Positions 12,521 to 25,457 of a stretch of 64,000 nt of DNA are shown here, piece after piece (the first letter of the stretch is position 1; every line of letters starts with the position of its first letter). A program made the position numbers and the translations under genes. This stretch comes from Taxillus chinensis (Eukaryota; Streptophyta; Magnoliopsida; Santalales; Loranthaceae): NCBI GenBank assembly GCA_023512835.1, contig CM042090.1, forward strand, positions 6,556,843 to 6,620,842. The letters run 5' to 3'. The notes under the pieces were generated by a model, which saw nothing but the letters and a program-made list of their open reading frames with translations, did no database searches and was not told where the DNA came from.

Positions 12521-14950
12521 GAAGTGTCAAACTTTACCTTTAAAAAAGCCTCCCAAAATTTGCTCCAATATATATTATATAAATACTAATTCATTTATTT
12601 TTATAATACAAAAATACATGTATATCCTGAAAAAATCATATATACAAACATATATGATTTTTTAACAGTAAATTAACACCTTCACAATAATTACAAATAC
12701 ATATAATCATATAAAGACTAATTTAATAATTATACAATTTTATAATTACAAAATTAAAATGCATATCCTAAAACAGAAAAAAATATATATACAAACATAA
12801 TATAGCTCAGTGAAGTTGTAAAGGCCATTGGCAATAATACATATCACCGCAAAGAACATGCATGTTGACAAATTACATCTTCGTCATCTATCATTATCAT
12901 CATGTCTGTCAAGATGTAATTAAGCATCTCTCTCCTCTAATCAATAGATCTGCATCTTCAACAAGTAGAGAAGGTTTGTTTTTTTTATTTTTCATCTTTT
13001 TTGTGAAGCCAGGATAAATTCAAACCAACAATAAGTAATACCATGAAATAATAGCTGCATATTGTAATAACCAAACCTACCTGGCAACGCTACTTGCTCC
13101 AGGGTGACACTCCTCTAATGGTGTTCGGCTGTGGCAAAGGGGAAACATAGAGACTTCTCTAGTGAAACTGCAACCTGGCAACGCTAGTTGCTGATCTGCA
13201 CAGACATTTGGTTATAACTAACATTCAGACATCGACTAAGGCAATGGGGAAAAGATAAACATAGCCAGGAAGTGAGATTATCCTTTAATATAAACTAGTG
13301 TGCATGTGCACATATATTGGCCATTGAACAGTATTGGTTTCAATGAACATTATGTTTAATTCCATCAAATGAATAAATATAGCAATTACAACACAATTAT
13401 CATTCATATTAACCCAATTATCTATGTAATAGAAACAATGCGATATATGGACAATATATATGAAACCAAACATCAAAATATATAGTTTCTCGTGAAGAAA
13501 CCGTGCATGAATAAAAACTTTAATTTCATCCAACCCAAACAAAGCCGTTAATTTCGTGAAAGCTGCCTGCATATGCAATTTCATTTCATCAAGATGCCTG
13601 CATATGTAGAAGCTGCTACAAATGTAGGAAAACAATTAAAAAAGCTAGTCAATTTAAGAACCACCCTGAATATAATTACAAATATATCAGTCACAGTTTT
13701 CACTAACTTAGCTTGCTATATAGTCATGGTTGAAATTAACAAACCAGTGGCAGCCTGTTTGATCATTAATAAGTTAATAAGCTGAAGGCATTCCCTTATA
13801 ACATAAAACAGAGCAAATGATGGAGGTTCCACAACTGTATGGGTTTGGACCAGCAGCTAATCACTTGCTGGAAGCATACAAAATGCTTCTGAAGGGACAG
13901 CTTCAACGTTTGTGTTAATAAGGAAACAAAGGGACATGCTTCCATGGTGGCAGCTGGAGCATTTCTTTTAAAATAATTTGAAAATCATGACATTACTCTA
14001 TGGGAATGTGACTAAAAGTATTTTGGATTTAGATGTTCTCTACAGTTTCTACTCCCCAAAAAGGTTTTCTTAGTTCTGCAAACATAAATCATGATATATA
14101 TCCTTGGAAAGCAAGCCTGCAAAGGGCAGGAATGGGTCCAGTGGCAACTGTTAATTTCTCCACCCAAAAGGTAACGAACAGTACCTCAAGGAAACAATGC
14201 ATGAAGGTTGGCTAATGTTATCTATAAGCTGCCACATTGTTTTAATGATTGCATGTCAACATTTGATCAGTTGGAATAGTTATAAGTTAGAACAGAGCAA
14301 CCCATTAAGAGCATAGCAACATTTAGAACAGATATAAGGAAAAACATATCCAACATTAAAACATAAAACACATATATGCTATGATTATCACATTAAAACA
14401 GAGATGATATAATCTAATTAAAGGCATTCCCTTTTCAGAATTTCCATTAATAAGCCAATTATTATGCTAATGTGAGCTCATATTGACAGATTATTGATTA
14501 GTGAGCTAACACTAATCAGTGAGTTAATCGTTAGGAATAAAATTAAAATTGAGTTCAATATACTGCAATACGTAGTAGCATTGAAAACTAAAATTCAGTA
14601 TGTACTTAAGTTGTAAGCGTCCGTGTCTATCTAGCGTGTGTTTTATTGTACAAGTGAAATATTGATGATCTGATCATAGAATATAGAAGAAGAATGAGAA
14701 GCTTAAAGTTATATGCTTACTAAAACATAGTACACACATTCTATTGTCCCAATTTGTCTACAAGTAGCCATTAAAGTAATAATGGCTACAAGTACAAAGT
14801 AGTCTTGTAGAACATAGCCAAGTACATTTAAACACAGACCAGTTATAGCCAATTATCTTGTAATTCAAAACAGAAAAAGAATGAGAAGAATAAAGTTATA
14901 TGTTTAATACCTGTGATTTTAATTCATATCTCTACGAAAATGATTTTCAT
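12521..14950 (-). other. Non-coding 3' region of the CACTA element
   Basis: AT-rich interior between the left subterminal array and the last Ulp1-type exon. Two short ACCTGGCAACGCTA-containing pieces (about 13080 and 13170) are repeated. No conserved protein motif was found in any frame; the open stretches near 13285-13785 look like chance. Confidence 0.6.
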
Positions 14951-17900
14951 TCACATATGATCTCGTATGAATCCAATGAGTTCAGCCCGCACTTCATCAA
15001 TCATTATTGTATTGTATGGTTCAGTATTGTGAAACTACAAGTTTTTTTAAAATATATATAAATCAATAAAACTTTTTGATATGCTTAAAAATTATAAAAG
15101 TTTATAGTGTGACTAACCAATGAAGCAGGGTGGGTTCCATGTGATTCTATAATATCCTTCATATACCGCAACACATAGTACCCGCATTCTATTGTCCCAA
15201 TTTGTCTTGGGCACTGCATGAACAAGGTTACAAAATTTTCGAGTTATATATATACAATGATAAATGAAAGAGTTATATATAAAAAGATATAAAAAATGAG
15301 ACCACAAACTATTACCGTAGCTCTCTTAAATGTAGGTGACTTCTTACTTGATTTAAATTTGAAGCTGTAATCTAAACTTTTAAACGAACTACATATATAA
15401 AAAGATCATTACTAACAAAATTTATGTATTAAAATTTAATAGAATAGAGTAATTGAAATTAAACGTACAATTTTAAAGCTTCTATAAGATTCTTATCAAT
15501 AGAATTGGCTAAAGGATCAAAATTCCACATATGTCGTTTCTCTTGGATCAACTACGCCCAACACCCAATGAAACCTGCATCGATGTAAATATATATGATT
15601 TAGAAATAGCCCATATATAGTATACCATTGATATCACATAAGATTATTCACTTAACTACAATTCTTACCCAATGTTGTATGGGTAAAGAAAAATGCAATC
15701 CTCTTTTGAGCTTGCTGCATCCATGTTATAATATAAAATATCAGAATTGTTCTTCCCAAAATTTCCATTTGCTCCTGCTGGTTCTGCAAATCTAATTGAG
15801 CTATCCACTCCTAGCTCTTTTGCCCTATTAAAAAGAGCACTAACACAAGCATATAAACATAAACATTTGTATTAATAACATAATTGTAATTTAACTAGCA
15901 TTAAATTACTACACTGATACAAATAAACATATCTTGCACTTACCACATATACAACTTCATTAAAGTACATCCAATTTCCTCAAAATTAATTAGATGTAAT
16001 AACTCATCTTTGAAAACTGGAATCTCCCCCACTGGTTTTGAATTAGGATCATTGCTTTGAAATGCGTTTTCATCCACCATGACAAGAACTGGAGCTTTAG
16101 GGTCCTGACTTGTAGCTTTGTCAACAAGTAGTGTGAATTGAAAAATCAATTGCTCAAGGACCCCATCTCGTGGGATTGCCTTTACCTATTCATTAAACAA
16201 AATAAGTGTTATTACAAATCATTAAAAAAATAAGTTTTCTTAGATTAGGATATTTAAAATTACCATCGTATCCTTCAAAATAACTAGTGTCCTTGGCCAT
16301 GAAACAAATCCTCCAATTGTTTCACCAAGATTCTCAGCGTCTGCATTTGGCACAGGAAGAGGCTCATCTCCATACTCATCATTTATAAGATCAAGGACCG
16401 ATACACGGACATTTCCCTCGCCTTGTGGTATATCATGAAGGATGTTGGTATCACCCAAGTCATACACATATCCACGCGCTACAACTCTATGAATGGTTGG
16501 GTTTGCCAATTGACAAGGTCGAGCATGTGGCTGCCATTGAAATATATATTAAATTACTTTTGTATAAACATTACATGAAACTGTCAAAATATACTTTTAC
16601 CATGTCATCTGATGGCCATGGATCATGATCTGTTTGGATAAACACATCATCACCACCAACATTTTCTTTATTTCTTTCCATAGGTCTTTGCGTTAATGGT
16701 GAGTGTTGGGTTGGTGCTTTGTTTGCTCTCTCACCATGTTCGGCACATTCCTACATCACAAATGCTATTTATATCAAGTTTTGCTAAGCATAAAACATGC
16801 TATATATACCTCATTTAGATTCAATTCCACAAATTGTAGAAATTTGAGAAAAAACATATACAAATATACCTCTTCTGTCCCAAGGTGAATAGCGCTATTC
16901 TTAGCACTATTGGAACCAATCTTCTCTTGATGAGAGTCTGATCGAGAAAAAGGTGGTACTTGTAACCCATGCTGGCCGATAAGTGTAGTTATGGTAAGCA
17001 TATACTTCTTTAAATCAGAAACCTCAGCAATAACAGTTTCACATGAGGTACATTTAGGACGGAGGGCATGGAAATATTGTGTCGGTGTGACCAAGGCACC
17101 AACACCCCGCACATGGCCATAGCTTTCATCCGTTCCTAATGCCTGTGTCAATACATCGTTGCTCCCCTCAACTGTCAAACTCCCATTTTCAACTTCAGCT
17201 GCAATTTTGTCCTGAAATATAACTTTACATTTAACATATGAAATTGGAAATTTTTTGCATGAAATCAACATAAAATGACTATTCAAATTAAGCTCTACCT
17301 AAGGGGTGGAAGGGTTTAATTTTATGCTTTAATGTTCACTCACAATATTTTCGGCTTGCTCCTTGATTGCCTCATTATCATAAGATCCACTTTTATTTTG
17401 CCTTCCTTTCTTCCACAATGTATGTCTCTCAATAGGTTCTGCAGTATTCCGCTCTTGTTGCTAATAGCCAAAACATAGGAAAAATATTATGAACATAGTA
17501 CATAAAAATAATCAACAAAAGTAATCTCTTATTATTTATTACTTACAATTTCTTCCTCCAAACCTGCATATCCCTTTCGAGCAATTTTATGATTGTAAAT
17601 ATTTTTTGCACGATTACCCTGCGCTTGCTTTCGCACTTGCTGCAAATTTAAGATTGCAATATTAAAAATTATTTGCAAAGACAACACCCAATTTAATAGA
17701 TTGCAGCAATGAGATCTTACACTCCAAGATTTACTTGTTCTCTGTGCAACAAAATCAGTCCACTGATCTTTGGTGATGGTAGAGTATACCTCAGGTGGGT
17801 CTTTCGAGATATTTTGAAGACTTTTAACATGTGGCAGAATATATTGAGTATACAATTTATTTTTGAAATCACGAAATCGAAGACCAACTTTTCTCATAAT

Positions 17901-18337
17901 CCTCTTTTGCCATCCATCGAATTGATTACAGTAATAGTTCTCCTGCACGTCATATAAGAATGGGAGAAGTTATGAAAATTTGAGCTACATATGCATGTGA
18001 CAAATACAAAAATGATAAAATGAATAGCATTATGTAAAATCAAAATACCTCCACCACTTCAAGAATTTTATCCTTCACGCTTTTTGGCACATGTTTCCAA
18101 GTTTTGCAATTAATTGGGACATGAGTACGACATATCTTACCAACATCTGTAGATGTCAATACTCGTGATGGCCCCCGAGGTTGTCCTTTAACATTAAAAT
18201 TGAGTTCGTGTTTAGATTTTTTTTCCTTTCCCTGTACCAAGTGTAAGGCTTGTCTTCCCCCTCTTCCGCTTTTTTTGTTGCTTTTTCAAAGGGCTGCTAT
18301 TATCTTCTCTCCCTTCTTGGCCATCATTTGGATCCAT
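14951..18337 (-). pseudogene. CACTA TNPA-like gene with Ulp1-type (C48) protease domain, multi-exon
   Basis: The start at 18337 (MDPNDGQEG) leads through several minus-strand exons. A Lys-rich region is followed by VLTSTDVGKICRT, then WQKRIMRKVGLRFRDFKNKL and ITKDQWTDFVAQRTSKSW (17880-17730), typical of plant En/Spm Transposase_24 proteins. A long middle has a C..C pair (PKCTSCETVIAEVSDLKKYM). The C-terminal exons give FHWVLGVVDPRE (His codon 15568-15570), an FDPLANSID stretch just after a 1-base frameshift (Asp near 15515), and IGTIECGYYVLRYM (Cys codon 15184-15186). This His-Asp-Cys order is that of Ulp1/SENP cysteine proteases. It ends with EVRAELIGFIRDHM and a stop at 14951. Exon limits are approximate. 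Fusion of TNPA-like and Ulp1-like parts into one transcript is inferred from their order and spacing. Confidence 0.75.
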
Positions 18338-18666
18338 GTCACCTACGTACAAATAATATACACATAAAAACATATGTTTCCATATATATGTATATGACAT
18401 CCCATAATGCTTGTTAGGTTGAAATTGTGTGATTACTTTGCTACCTAAGAGGCAGGGTGTTACCGAAATAGTCTACACCTCTACACCTCCCTACTACCTC
18501 TATTTAACTCCATCTTTTCCGGAAGACATAACAAAAATATAATCCACAACTTGCCAATATAAATAATATAAAGAGACCTGCAATTATTTCAAAAAACATG
18601 AAATATTTTTACTAATATTAATGATACAAAATAGTAATACAAAGGCTCCTTTGCAAATAAAAAGGG

Positions 18667-21600
18667 CTAACCATCTACCCATTCCCCTTGAACTCCATCT
18701 CTTAACAATGTAGACCCGATTCGGTCAATTCCTTCAATAAATTCATCATCTGGCAGTGCTTCACTTACAACAATACGCTCCACGCAAACATCACTCACCT
18801 CCTCTTCTAGTTCTTCATTCAAGTAATCTCTAAGCGGTGCCGCAAGAACTACTGACCACCTCAAATCCAATTGGTCTTGTACATAAAATACCTGCTTAGC
18901 TTGGGAAGCCAAAATAAAAGGCTCATTTTTATGTCCAATCCTACCAAGCTGAACTAATGTAAAACCAAGATCATCAACTTTAATCCCATTATTACTCGTC
19001 AACCCAATCACACTTGAAAACAGGAATTTTGAACATATGATAATTGAGCAGCCATATCTCATTAATAACACCATAGTAGTTTGTCTCGCAATCACCTGGA
19101 TTGTTATCTCGAGAACTTGCAACATGCATTGCAGTCGCAAGTAAGCTAACTCCACTATTCTGGTTAACTCGCATTCCATCACGTTCTTTAGTATGATAAC
19201 GACAACCTTTAATGATGTATCCTAGAACTTTGAACACTTCAAAAGATGGGCCATTCGTTATCCACTCCAAATCCCGATCTACTTTATTACCATGGCTTAA
19301 GAGATCATCGATCTGCAAAATGTCTGTGGTTAAAACAAACAAAGTACAAGTTACGGAATATCATAGAAAAACCCTTCCTACAAATGTACTTTCTTACGGA
19401 TCCAACCAATGAATGTGCGGTGGTGCTCTTCTTGAATCCATTTAGCCAACTTCGCTTTATGAGGATGAAGCCTTTTCAAATAATTAATGTGCTCCCTATA
19501 AAGTTGTACGGAAATTGAAGTTTAATTTAATACATGCTTTAAAATGACTATAAATTTATAAATGAATGTGGAAAAACTTAAGCACTTAAAACTCACGTAA
19601 TATATGGTTGCACAACATCTGTATTCTCTAACACATATCGATGTGCCTGTTCCCATTCAAATTTATTAATCTTGACAAGCTTCCCACTTGTTATTGGTCG
19701 TCCAGTGTAAAAATCACCATCAATAGCCAAATTTCGATTAATTGCAACACCGACGGCATCTAAATCAGAGAAGTATTCAGAGCAAAATTCAACTACTTCT
19801 TCAGCAATATAACATTCTGCTATACAACCCTCTGGATGGGTTCGATTTCGAACATATCCTTTTAACACTTTCATATACCTCTCAAATGGATACATCCATC
19901 GAAATTGTACAGGTCCACATAGTTGCACCTCTCGAACCAAATGGACAGTCAAGTGAATCATAACGTCAAAAAAAGATGGAGGAAAAATCTTCTCCAACAC
20001 ACATAGTGTTAGAACAAGTTGCTTCTGAATTGTAGGCAATAGAGACACGTCTATGACTTTGCTACAAATATTCTTAAAGAATAGACAAAAATTTACAATG
20101 GCATGCCTCACATTTTTTGGCAAAACATTTCGAATAGCCACAGGTAGCAATTGTTGCATTAAAACATGACAATCGTGTGATTTCATCCCTTGGATTTTTA
20201 AATCCTGCATTGATACAAGATTCCTTAGGTTAGAGGAGAATCCGTCTGGTACCTTAACTTCGAACAATGTTTTGCATATCATCTTCTTTTCCTCCCTAGA
20301 TAGTGTATAGCTAGTTGGAGGTAAGTATATGCGTTCACCCCTCTTCTCTGGTTTAAGTTCATCTTTCTTAAGTAGCTTAACCCAATCCCTCCGAGCATTT
20401 TCTCCATCCTTGGTCTTGTTTGGAATGTTGAGTAACGTACCAACTATACTATCACAAACATTCTTCTCAATATGCATAACATCCAAGTTGTGGCGAATAT
20501 GAAGGTGTTTCCAATATTCAAGTTCAAAAAATGTGGATTTCTTGTTCCAACATTTAGTTACTTCATTGTCCTTATCTTTCTTTCTTTTTTTCTTATCCCC
20601 CCAAACATAATGTATTCCTTCAACCTTCTGTAGTGTTTGGACCCCACTTAACACTACTAGTTTTTTTTCCAAAATTATGCTTGTCATACAAACCCCACTT
20701 TCGTTTGCAATACTCATGTCTGGTAGGGAAAAATCTTTGGTGGCCAAGATAAGCATTCTTACGCCCATGCTTCAATCTGATTGAATATGTATTTTCCCCA
20801 CATATTGGACAAGCTTTATAGCCCTTGACACAACAACCACTCAAATTCCCATAAGCTGGAAAGTCATTAATTGTCCACAATAATATAGCTTTTAGGGTGA
20901 ACATTTGTTGTTGGTATGCATCATAGACTTCAACACCAACATCCCACAACAATTTCAAATCATCAAGTAATGGAGCCAAATAAACATCTATATCATTTCC
21001 GGGTTGCTTTGGACCTGAAATTAATAGAGTTAACATCATAAATTTTCGTTTCATACATAACCAAGGTGGAAGGTTATATGTGATTAGTATAACAGGCCAA
21101 CAACTATATGGAATGTTATATGAACTATGAGGGTTAATTCCATCAGCCGAAAGAGCCAAGCGCAAATTTCGTGGATCCGCACCAAACTCTGGCCACTTGA
21201 GGTTTATTGATCGCCAAGATCTTGAGTCTCAGGGTGTCGCAGTTGTCCATCCACTTTTCGTTCTTTTGAATGCCATATCAAATTCTTTGCTATTTGAGCA
21301 GTCTGAAACATCCTTCTAAACCTCGGTATGGGCGGAAAATACCATAACACTTTTGAAGGCACTCTGTCCTTATTATGAATTGGAATTTTACCATCCTTCC
21401 ATCGAGAAGTATGACATTGGGGACATTGGGAAGCATCAACAAACTCCTTCCGATACAGTATGCAATCATTTGGACAAGCATGTATCTTTTCATAATTCAA
21501 TCCCAATGACTTCAATGTTTTTTTTTGCTTCATAAACCGATGTAGGCAACTCATTATTATCTGGTAACATTGCTGATAACAATTGCAACAAATCAGTAAA

Positions 21601-22107
21601 ACTCTTATCTGAATGTCCATTACTTGTCTTCAACCTATAAAGTTTTGCCACTGCAGAAAGCTTTGTAAATTTAGAACAACCGGGGTACAAAGGCTTTTCC
21701 GCATCTTCAAGTAGTTTCTTAAACATGTGTGGATCATTGGGGCACTGTTCTTGGGCAACAGCTTTAACCATGTCCACTGCGTCTGCACCATCTTCTGGTG
21801 TGTGAGATTCGAAAACAGGAAAAGAGCCTATTTTTTTTGGATAAGATGGTGCATTTGGCAATTCTTCTCCATGCCAATGCCATATGAGATACCTTTGATC
21901 AATTCCATGCACGAACAAATGGTCTTTTACCTCTTCGAAAGGTAAACACTCACAATTAACACATCGGACACATGGGCATCTAAATGATGTACGACCATTT
22001 GCATTTAGCAAAGCAAAATGTAGGAACTGATCAACTCCAACATCATATTCACGCAATCTTCTATCCATGGACATCCAAGATTTATCTAATGGTATATCCA
22101 TCATCAT
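18667..22107 (-). pseudogene. CACTA TNP2-type transposase, frameshifted
   Basis: The start is at 22107, where MMMDIPLDKSWM opens a transposase-associated zinc domain (CPCVRCVNCECL). Then come the TNP2 core (IHACPNDCILY, CPQCHTSRWK, ADGINPH, the ACPICGENT region, WKHLHIRHNLDVMHIEKNV), a DUF4218-like domain (KSHDCHVLMQQLLPVAIRN, IHLTVHLVREVQLCGPV, WMYPFERYMKVLKGYVRN) and a DUF4216-like end (YYGVINEIWLLNY, FILASQAKQVFYVQD). At least four single-base frameshifts are visible, near 21520 (in a T run), 21230, 20660 (in a T run) and 19000. An intron lies between 19593 and about 19340, with a short exon encoding HINYLKRLHPHKAKLAKW near 19450. The protein would have cut and joined the element ends; this copy cannot be translated whole. 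Confidence 0.88.
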
Positions 22108-23149
22108 AAAAAATAAAGACCTAAAACACATGGACTTTATTAATTTAAATCGAATAAGGCTATGCTTAAATACTATGAAACACATTTTAGAATTTAAAGA
22201 TTTACAACAACTATTACAATATAGATTATCAATAGTTTCATAATCATAAAAACATGTAATTCGATAAATTAATCATGGGGGTTAGAATTGTAATGTTTTA
22301 TGATCAACAATGAAAACAATTGTTATAGTATTATCAAATTCACTACTTATACATCATCATTTACTACTTTGGAGGTAACTCATTACATAGAGTAAAGTAT
22401 GAAAATTATCAATGTAATTTTACATGAACAGACAATGTCACTTAGGAATAAATTTGTGACACGGCCCTATTAAAATGAAAATAAAATCATTTGAAGTTTG
22501 TCTTGGATTTTCCAATTGAAAAGAAAATCAAACCTTGAATTTATACAACTTTCGTAAACCTATGTATATTCATCTTTGTGGTTTTGAATGTTACGTTGGT
22601 AGATAGTCAATTTCTCAAGTTAATGAAGCATTTAACTTTATAATGGTGAGGTAAATGCATCAAACATTAATGAATATGCACACTAAAAAATAATGAAAAC
22701 ACTTGCTGTGTTGCAGTAGCTACGATGGACGCCAATAATGGTTGAACAAAGACAGAGATCCCTTTTTCTTAGTCCACCAATCTCTCACCTTCCTCTATCA
22801 TCTCCTACAAACCTCTAATTCAGTGTCTAATCAACCAGCTTCTCTACCATCTCCTATATTTATGTTGGTTTACAAAAATAAGTTTTCAAGATTTGAAAAA
22901 CTCCATTCCGAAAAAAAAAACTTCAACACATCCAACTCCTAGATTTCAAAGTTTATAAGTCTCTTTAGTCTCTTTAGTTCTTCACAATGAAGGTGCACAC
23001 ATAGTTATAGGATTTTACCATATGTAATGAATTTAACACATGCACGATACCATCAAACTGAAATAAGCAAATTAGCAAAGTTTCAACATATAGATCGGAA
23101 GCTTGAAAAATGTAGATCGGAAGACTACTCACGTAGAGAGCAACCAAGA
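22108..23149 (-). other. Presumed promoter and leader side of the CACTA TNP2 gene
   Basis: AT-rich and without conserved protein motifs. In En/Spm elements the shared transcript starts from this end; that is assumed here by analogy. Confidence 0.4.
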
Positions 23150-23480
23150 ACCCTTAAGGATGGGATGTTAAGCAATGGCTTGGGAAGGATCGATGCCTTC
23201 TGGCACGATGTGGGGAGGATCAACAGCTGGATGTTGAGCAACAGCTTGCGATGCGAAGAGGGGAGGATCAATGGCTTCTGGCGCGACGTGGGGAGGATCG
23301 ACGGCCGGATATTGAGAGACACCTTACGACACGACGAGGGGAGGATCGATGGCTTCTAGTGCGACGTGGGGAGATCGATGGCCGGAGGTTGAGCGACTGC
23401 TTCCGACGCGATGAAGGGAGGATCAATGGCTTCCGGTGCGACGTGGGGAGGAACGACGGTCGGATTGCAACGCCACGTCC
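23150..23480 (+). repeat. GC-rich minisatellite near the right end of the CACTA element
   Basis: About four imperfect units of roughly 75-80 bases built on GGGGAGGATCGATGGCTTCTGG, GCGACGTGGGGAGGATC and GTTGAGCGACxGCTT. It is sharply more GC-rich than its surroundings and lies just inside the right subterminal array, where En/Spm elements carry their GC-rich first exon and methylation-sensitive control region. Confidence 0.8.
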
Positions 23481-23659
23481 GGTAAGCGAGACGGCTGTGG
23501 ATGTTAGGGATTTCGTGTTAGAGATGTGGGTGCAGGTGTTAGGGTTGAGACACTTTGTTTGCTGAAAATGAAGTGCGCGGTAGGAAAAGGGTGTAGAAAG
23601 TGTTACGCGCGCAGCCCCAAAAACAGAGCGCGAGAAATGGGAGGCTCGCGCGGAAATAA

Positions 23660-23817
23660 TTTGTCGTTGCTAATTATAATAGACGACATTTATTAGAAGG
23701 TGTCGTCAACCTTTAGATATTTAACGACACTTTCTGAAAAGTGTCGTCATGTTATATTTATAACGACACTTTTTAAAAGTGTCGTTAAACCTAAAAAAAA
23801 AAGTGTCGTCGTATCTC
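23660..23817 (+). repeat. Right subterminal palindrome array of the CACTA element
   Basis: Three full ACGACACT...AGTGTCGT palindromes and one half unit lie within 160 bases of the right end, matching the left array in sequence but fewer in number. Confidence 0.9.
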
Positions 23818-24628
23818 ATTTTTGTTGTAGTGAAAACTCGAAACTACACATTCGACACTCGAAACTACACATTTAACATTAAATATTCGACACTCAAAAC
23901 TACCCATTCGAAACTCAAAACTACACATTCAAAACCTCCAATTCTAGAGTCAATCCCATTGATTATTCGATGTCTTGAGGTTCCCTTGAGTCCTCAATCT
24001 CACAATTCGTTAAGGTTACTATTCATTATCGTTTTAGCCTGTTTCTCGTCTAGAATCAACCCAGCAACCCCCAAACCCTTCGAAACCTCATAAAACTCAT
24101 ATTAAATACTACATATAGGTTTTAATCATATATTATGCACTTGAGTCACATTATTCAACCCAAAATTGGGTTTTCCCAAAAACTTAGGGTTCATGATCCA
24201 AATTCCACAAATTTAAGGTTAATTCCTATGTTTTAGCTACTCGAGCAAGCTTAATCAACAACATATGAGTGAAGAATGAATTCCTACCTCGAAGTTGGGT
24301 GATTTGAGTCTGGATTGTCTAATCCCCTTTGCAAGCTCTTGGTTTCTCCTCAAATGTTCTCTCCCTTTTTCTCTTTTTTCACTTATACACATACATAACA
24401 GGAAAAATGAAGGTCCATCCCCTCTTTTCTCTATTTATACTTCATTTTATTTCTTAATATATCCAAATTACCCTCACAGGGCCCAAACTCCAATTGGACT
24501 CCAAATCGAGGCTAATTATAGTCAAAATGCTCCATTTAATGAGCACATTCCTATTTAGATATTTTTATCCCTTGATATGCATTCCATTACAAGGCTATCT
24601 CTCGAAACCTTAAATACGGGTCATTACA

Positions 24629-25457
24629 TAAAACCACGAAGAAAACATGGAAAATGGCTTAAAACAGATCAAAACGGCTCAAAATAGGCCTTGGTCGATC
24701 TAAATTTAACTGACGACATCTCACACGATCACTCTAGTTCACCTGACCACTTTGGTCTAATAAAACACTTTGTTTGATCAAATGGTCGAATAAAATTTTT
24801 AGTTGACCAAACAGACAATGGTCGATCAAAATGCCATGGTCGATTAAAATACCCAGTTCAGTCGACCAAACCCATTTTAGTCAACCACGTTGCAGCATAA
24901 TTCGGGAATTCACCATTTTCGACCAAAATCTAAATGTTTAAGCAACCAAATTACAAAAACTCATACCAAAACACTCCATACCATGTCTTAGACTCAATTT
25001 CTCCACTTTATAAGCATTAGAACACCAAAAATATGAATTTTCCCACTTATGGTTCATATATCAAATTCCATTAATTTGGGGTTAATTTTCATGTTTAAGC
25101 GACTTTAGCAAGCATAACCAACGATAGATGAGTGAGAAGAATGAATCCCTATCTCAAATTAAGATTGATTTGAGTCTGGATCATTCAATTGTCCAATTTC
25201 CCCTTTGTTTTCTCTCTTTCTCTCTTTTCTCCTCTCTTTTTCTCTAGAAAGGAAGAACACGCACACACACATGAAAGTTAGGGTTCCTCCTCTATTTTTG
25301 TCTATTTATACTTCTCATTTAATTTCTTAAAATATTAAAATTACTCTCACAGGGCCTCGACTCCAAATCAAGTCCAATTACTGTCAAAATGCTCCGTTTG
25401 AAAGTAAATTTCCATGTAGATATTTTCATTCTCAGGACCTCAAACATGAGGCATTAA
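24629..25457 (-). repeat. Gypsy-type LTR, copy 1, right part
   Basis: Parallels 24180-24628 of copy 2 (GGTTCAT..ATCAAATTCCA, GATTTGAGTCTGGAT, CTCTTTTTCTCTAGAAAGG, TATTTATACTTC, CTCTCACAGGGCC, ATGCTCCGTTTGA). It ends in a degraded AGGCATTAAA, where copy 2 ends GGGTCATTACA. Just beyond it, TCCTCTCCCC resembles the complement of a polypurine tract, so internal DNA of a minus-strand gypsy element should follow. Between 24690 and 24900 a GGTCGATyAAAAT-type motif recurs about ten times. Confidence 0.65.

Larger units (their letters stand above)
12155..23832 (-). mobile_element. CACTA (En/Spm) DNA transposon, 11.7 kb, both ends present
   Basis: Terminal inverted repeats CACTACAACAAAAA at 12155 and its complement ending at 23832, flanked by AAA on each side (12152-12154, 23833-23835), the 3-bp duplication expected for CACTA elements. 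Subterminal arrays of palindromic ACGACACTT...AAGTGTCGT units lie inside both ends. Two gene remnants lie head to tail on the minus strand: a TNP2-type transposase and then a TNPA/Ulp1-type gene, the usual En/Spm order. The promoter side is the right end. Frameshifts in both genes make it non-autonomous now, though intact termini could still be acted on in trans. Confidence 0.92.
9213..24628 (-). repeat. Gypsy-type LTR, copy 2, split by two later insertions
   Basis: Begins TGTCACACCCCGGATTTTCG and ends ACGGGTCATTACA, so on the minus strand it reads TG...CA. It lies inside copy 1. Flanks are TGAAA (9208-9212) and TAAAA (24629-24633), a possible 5-bp target duplication with one change. Its own sequence is 9213-9587, 11373-12154 and 23836-24628; the rest is the unit at 9588-11367 and the CACTA element at 12155-23832. 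No internal coding region adjoins it, so it looks like a solo LTR. About 11670-12050 is an inverted match to 28150-28530 in the solo LTR at 27257. Confidence 0.65.
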
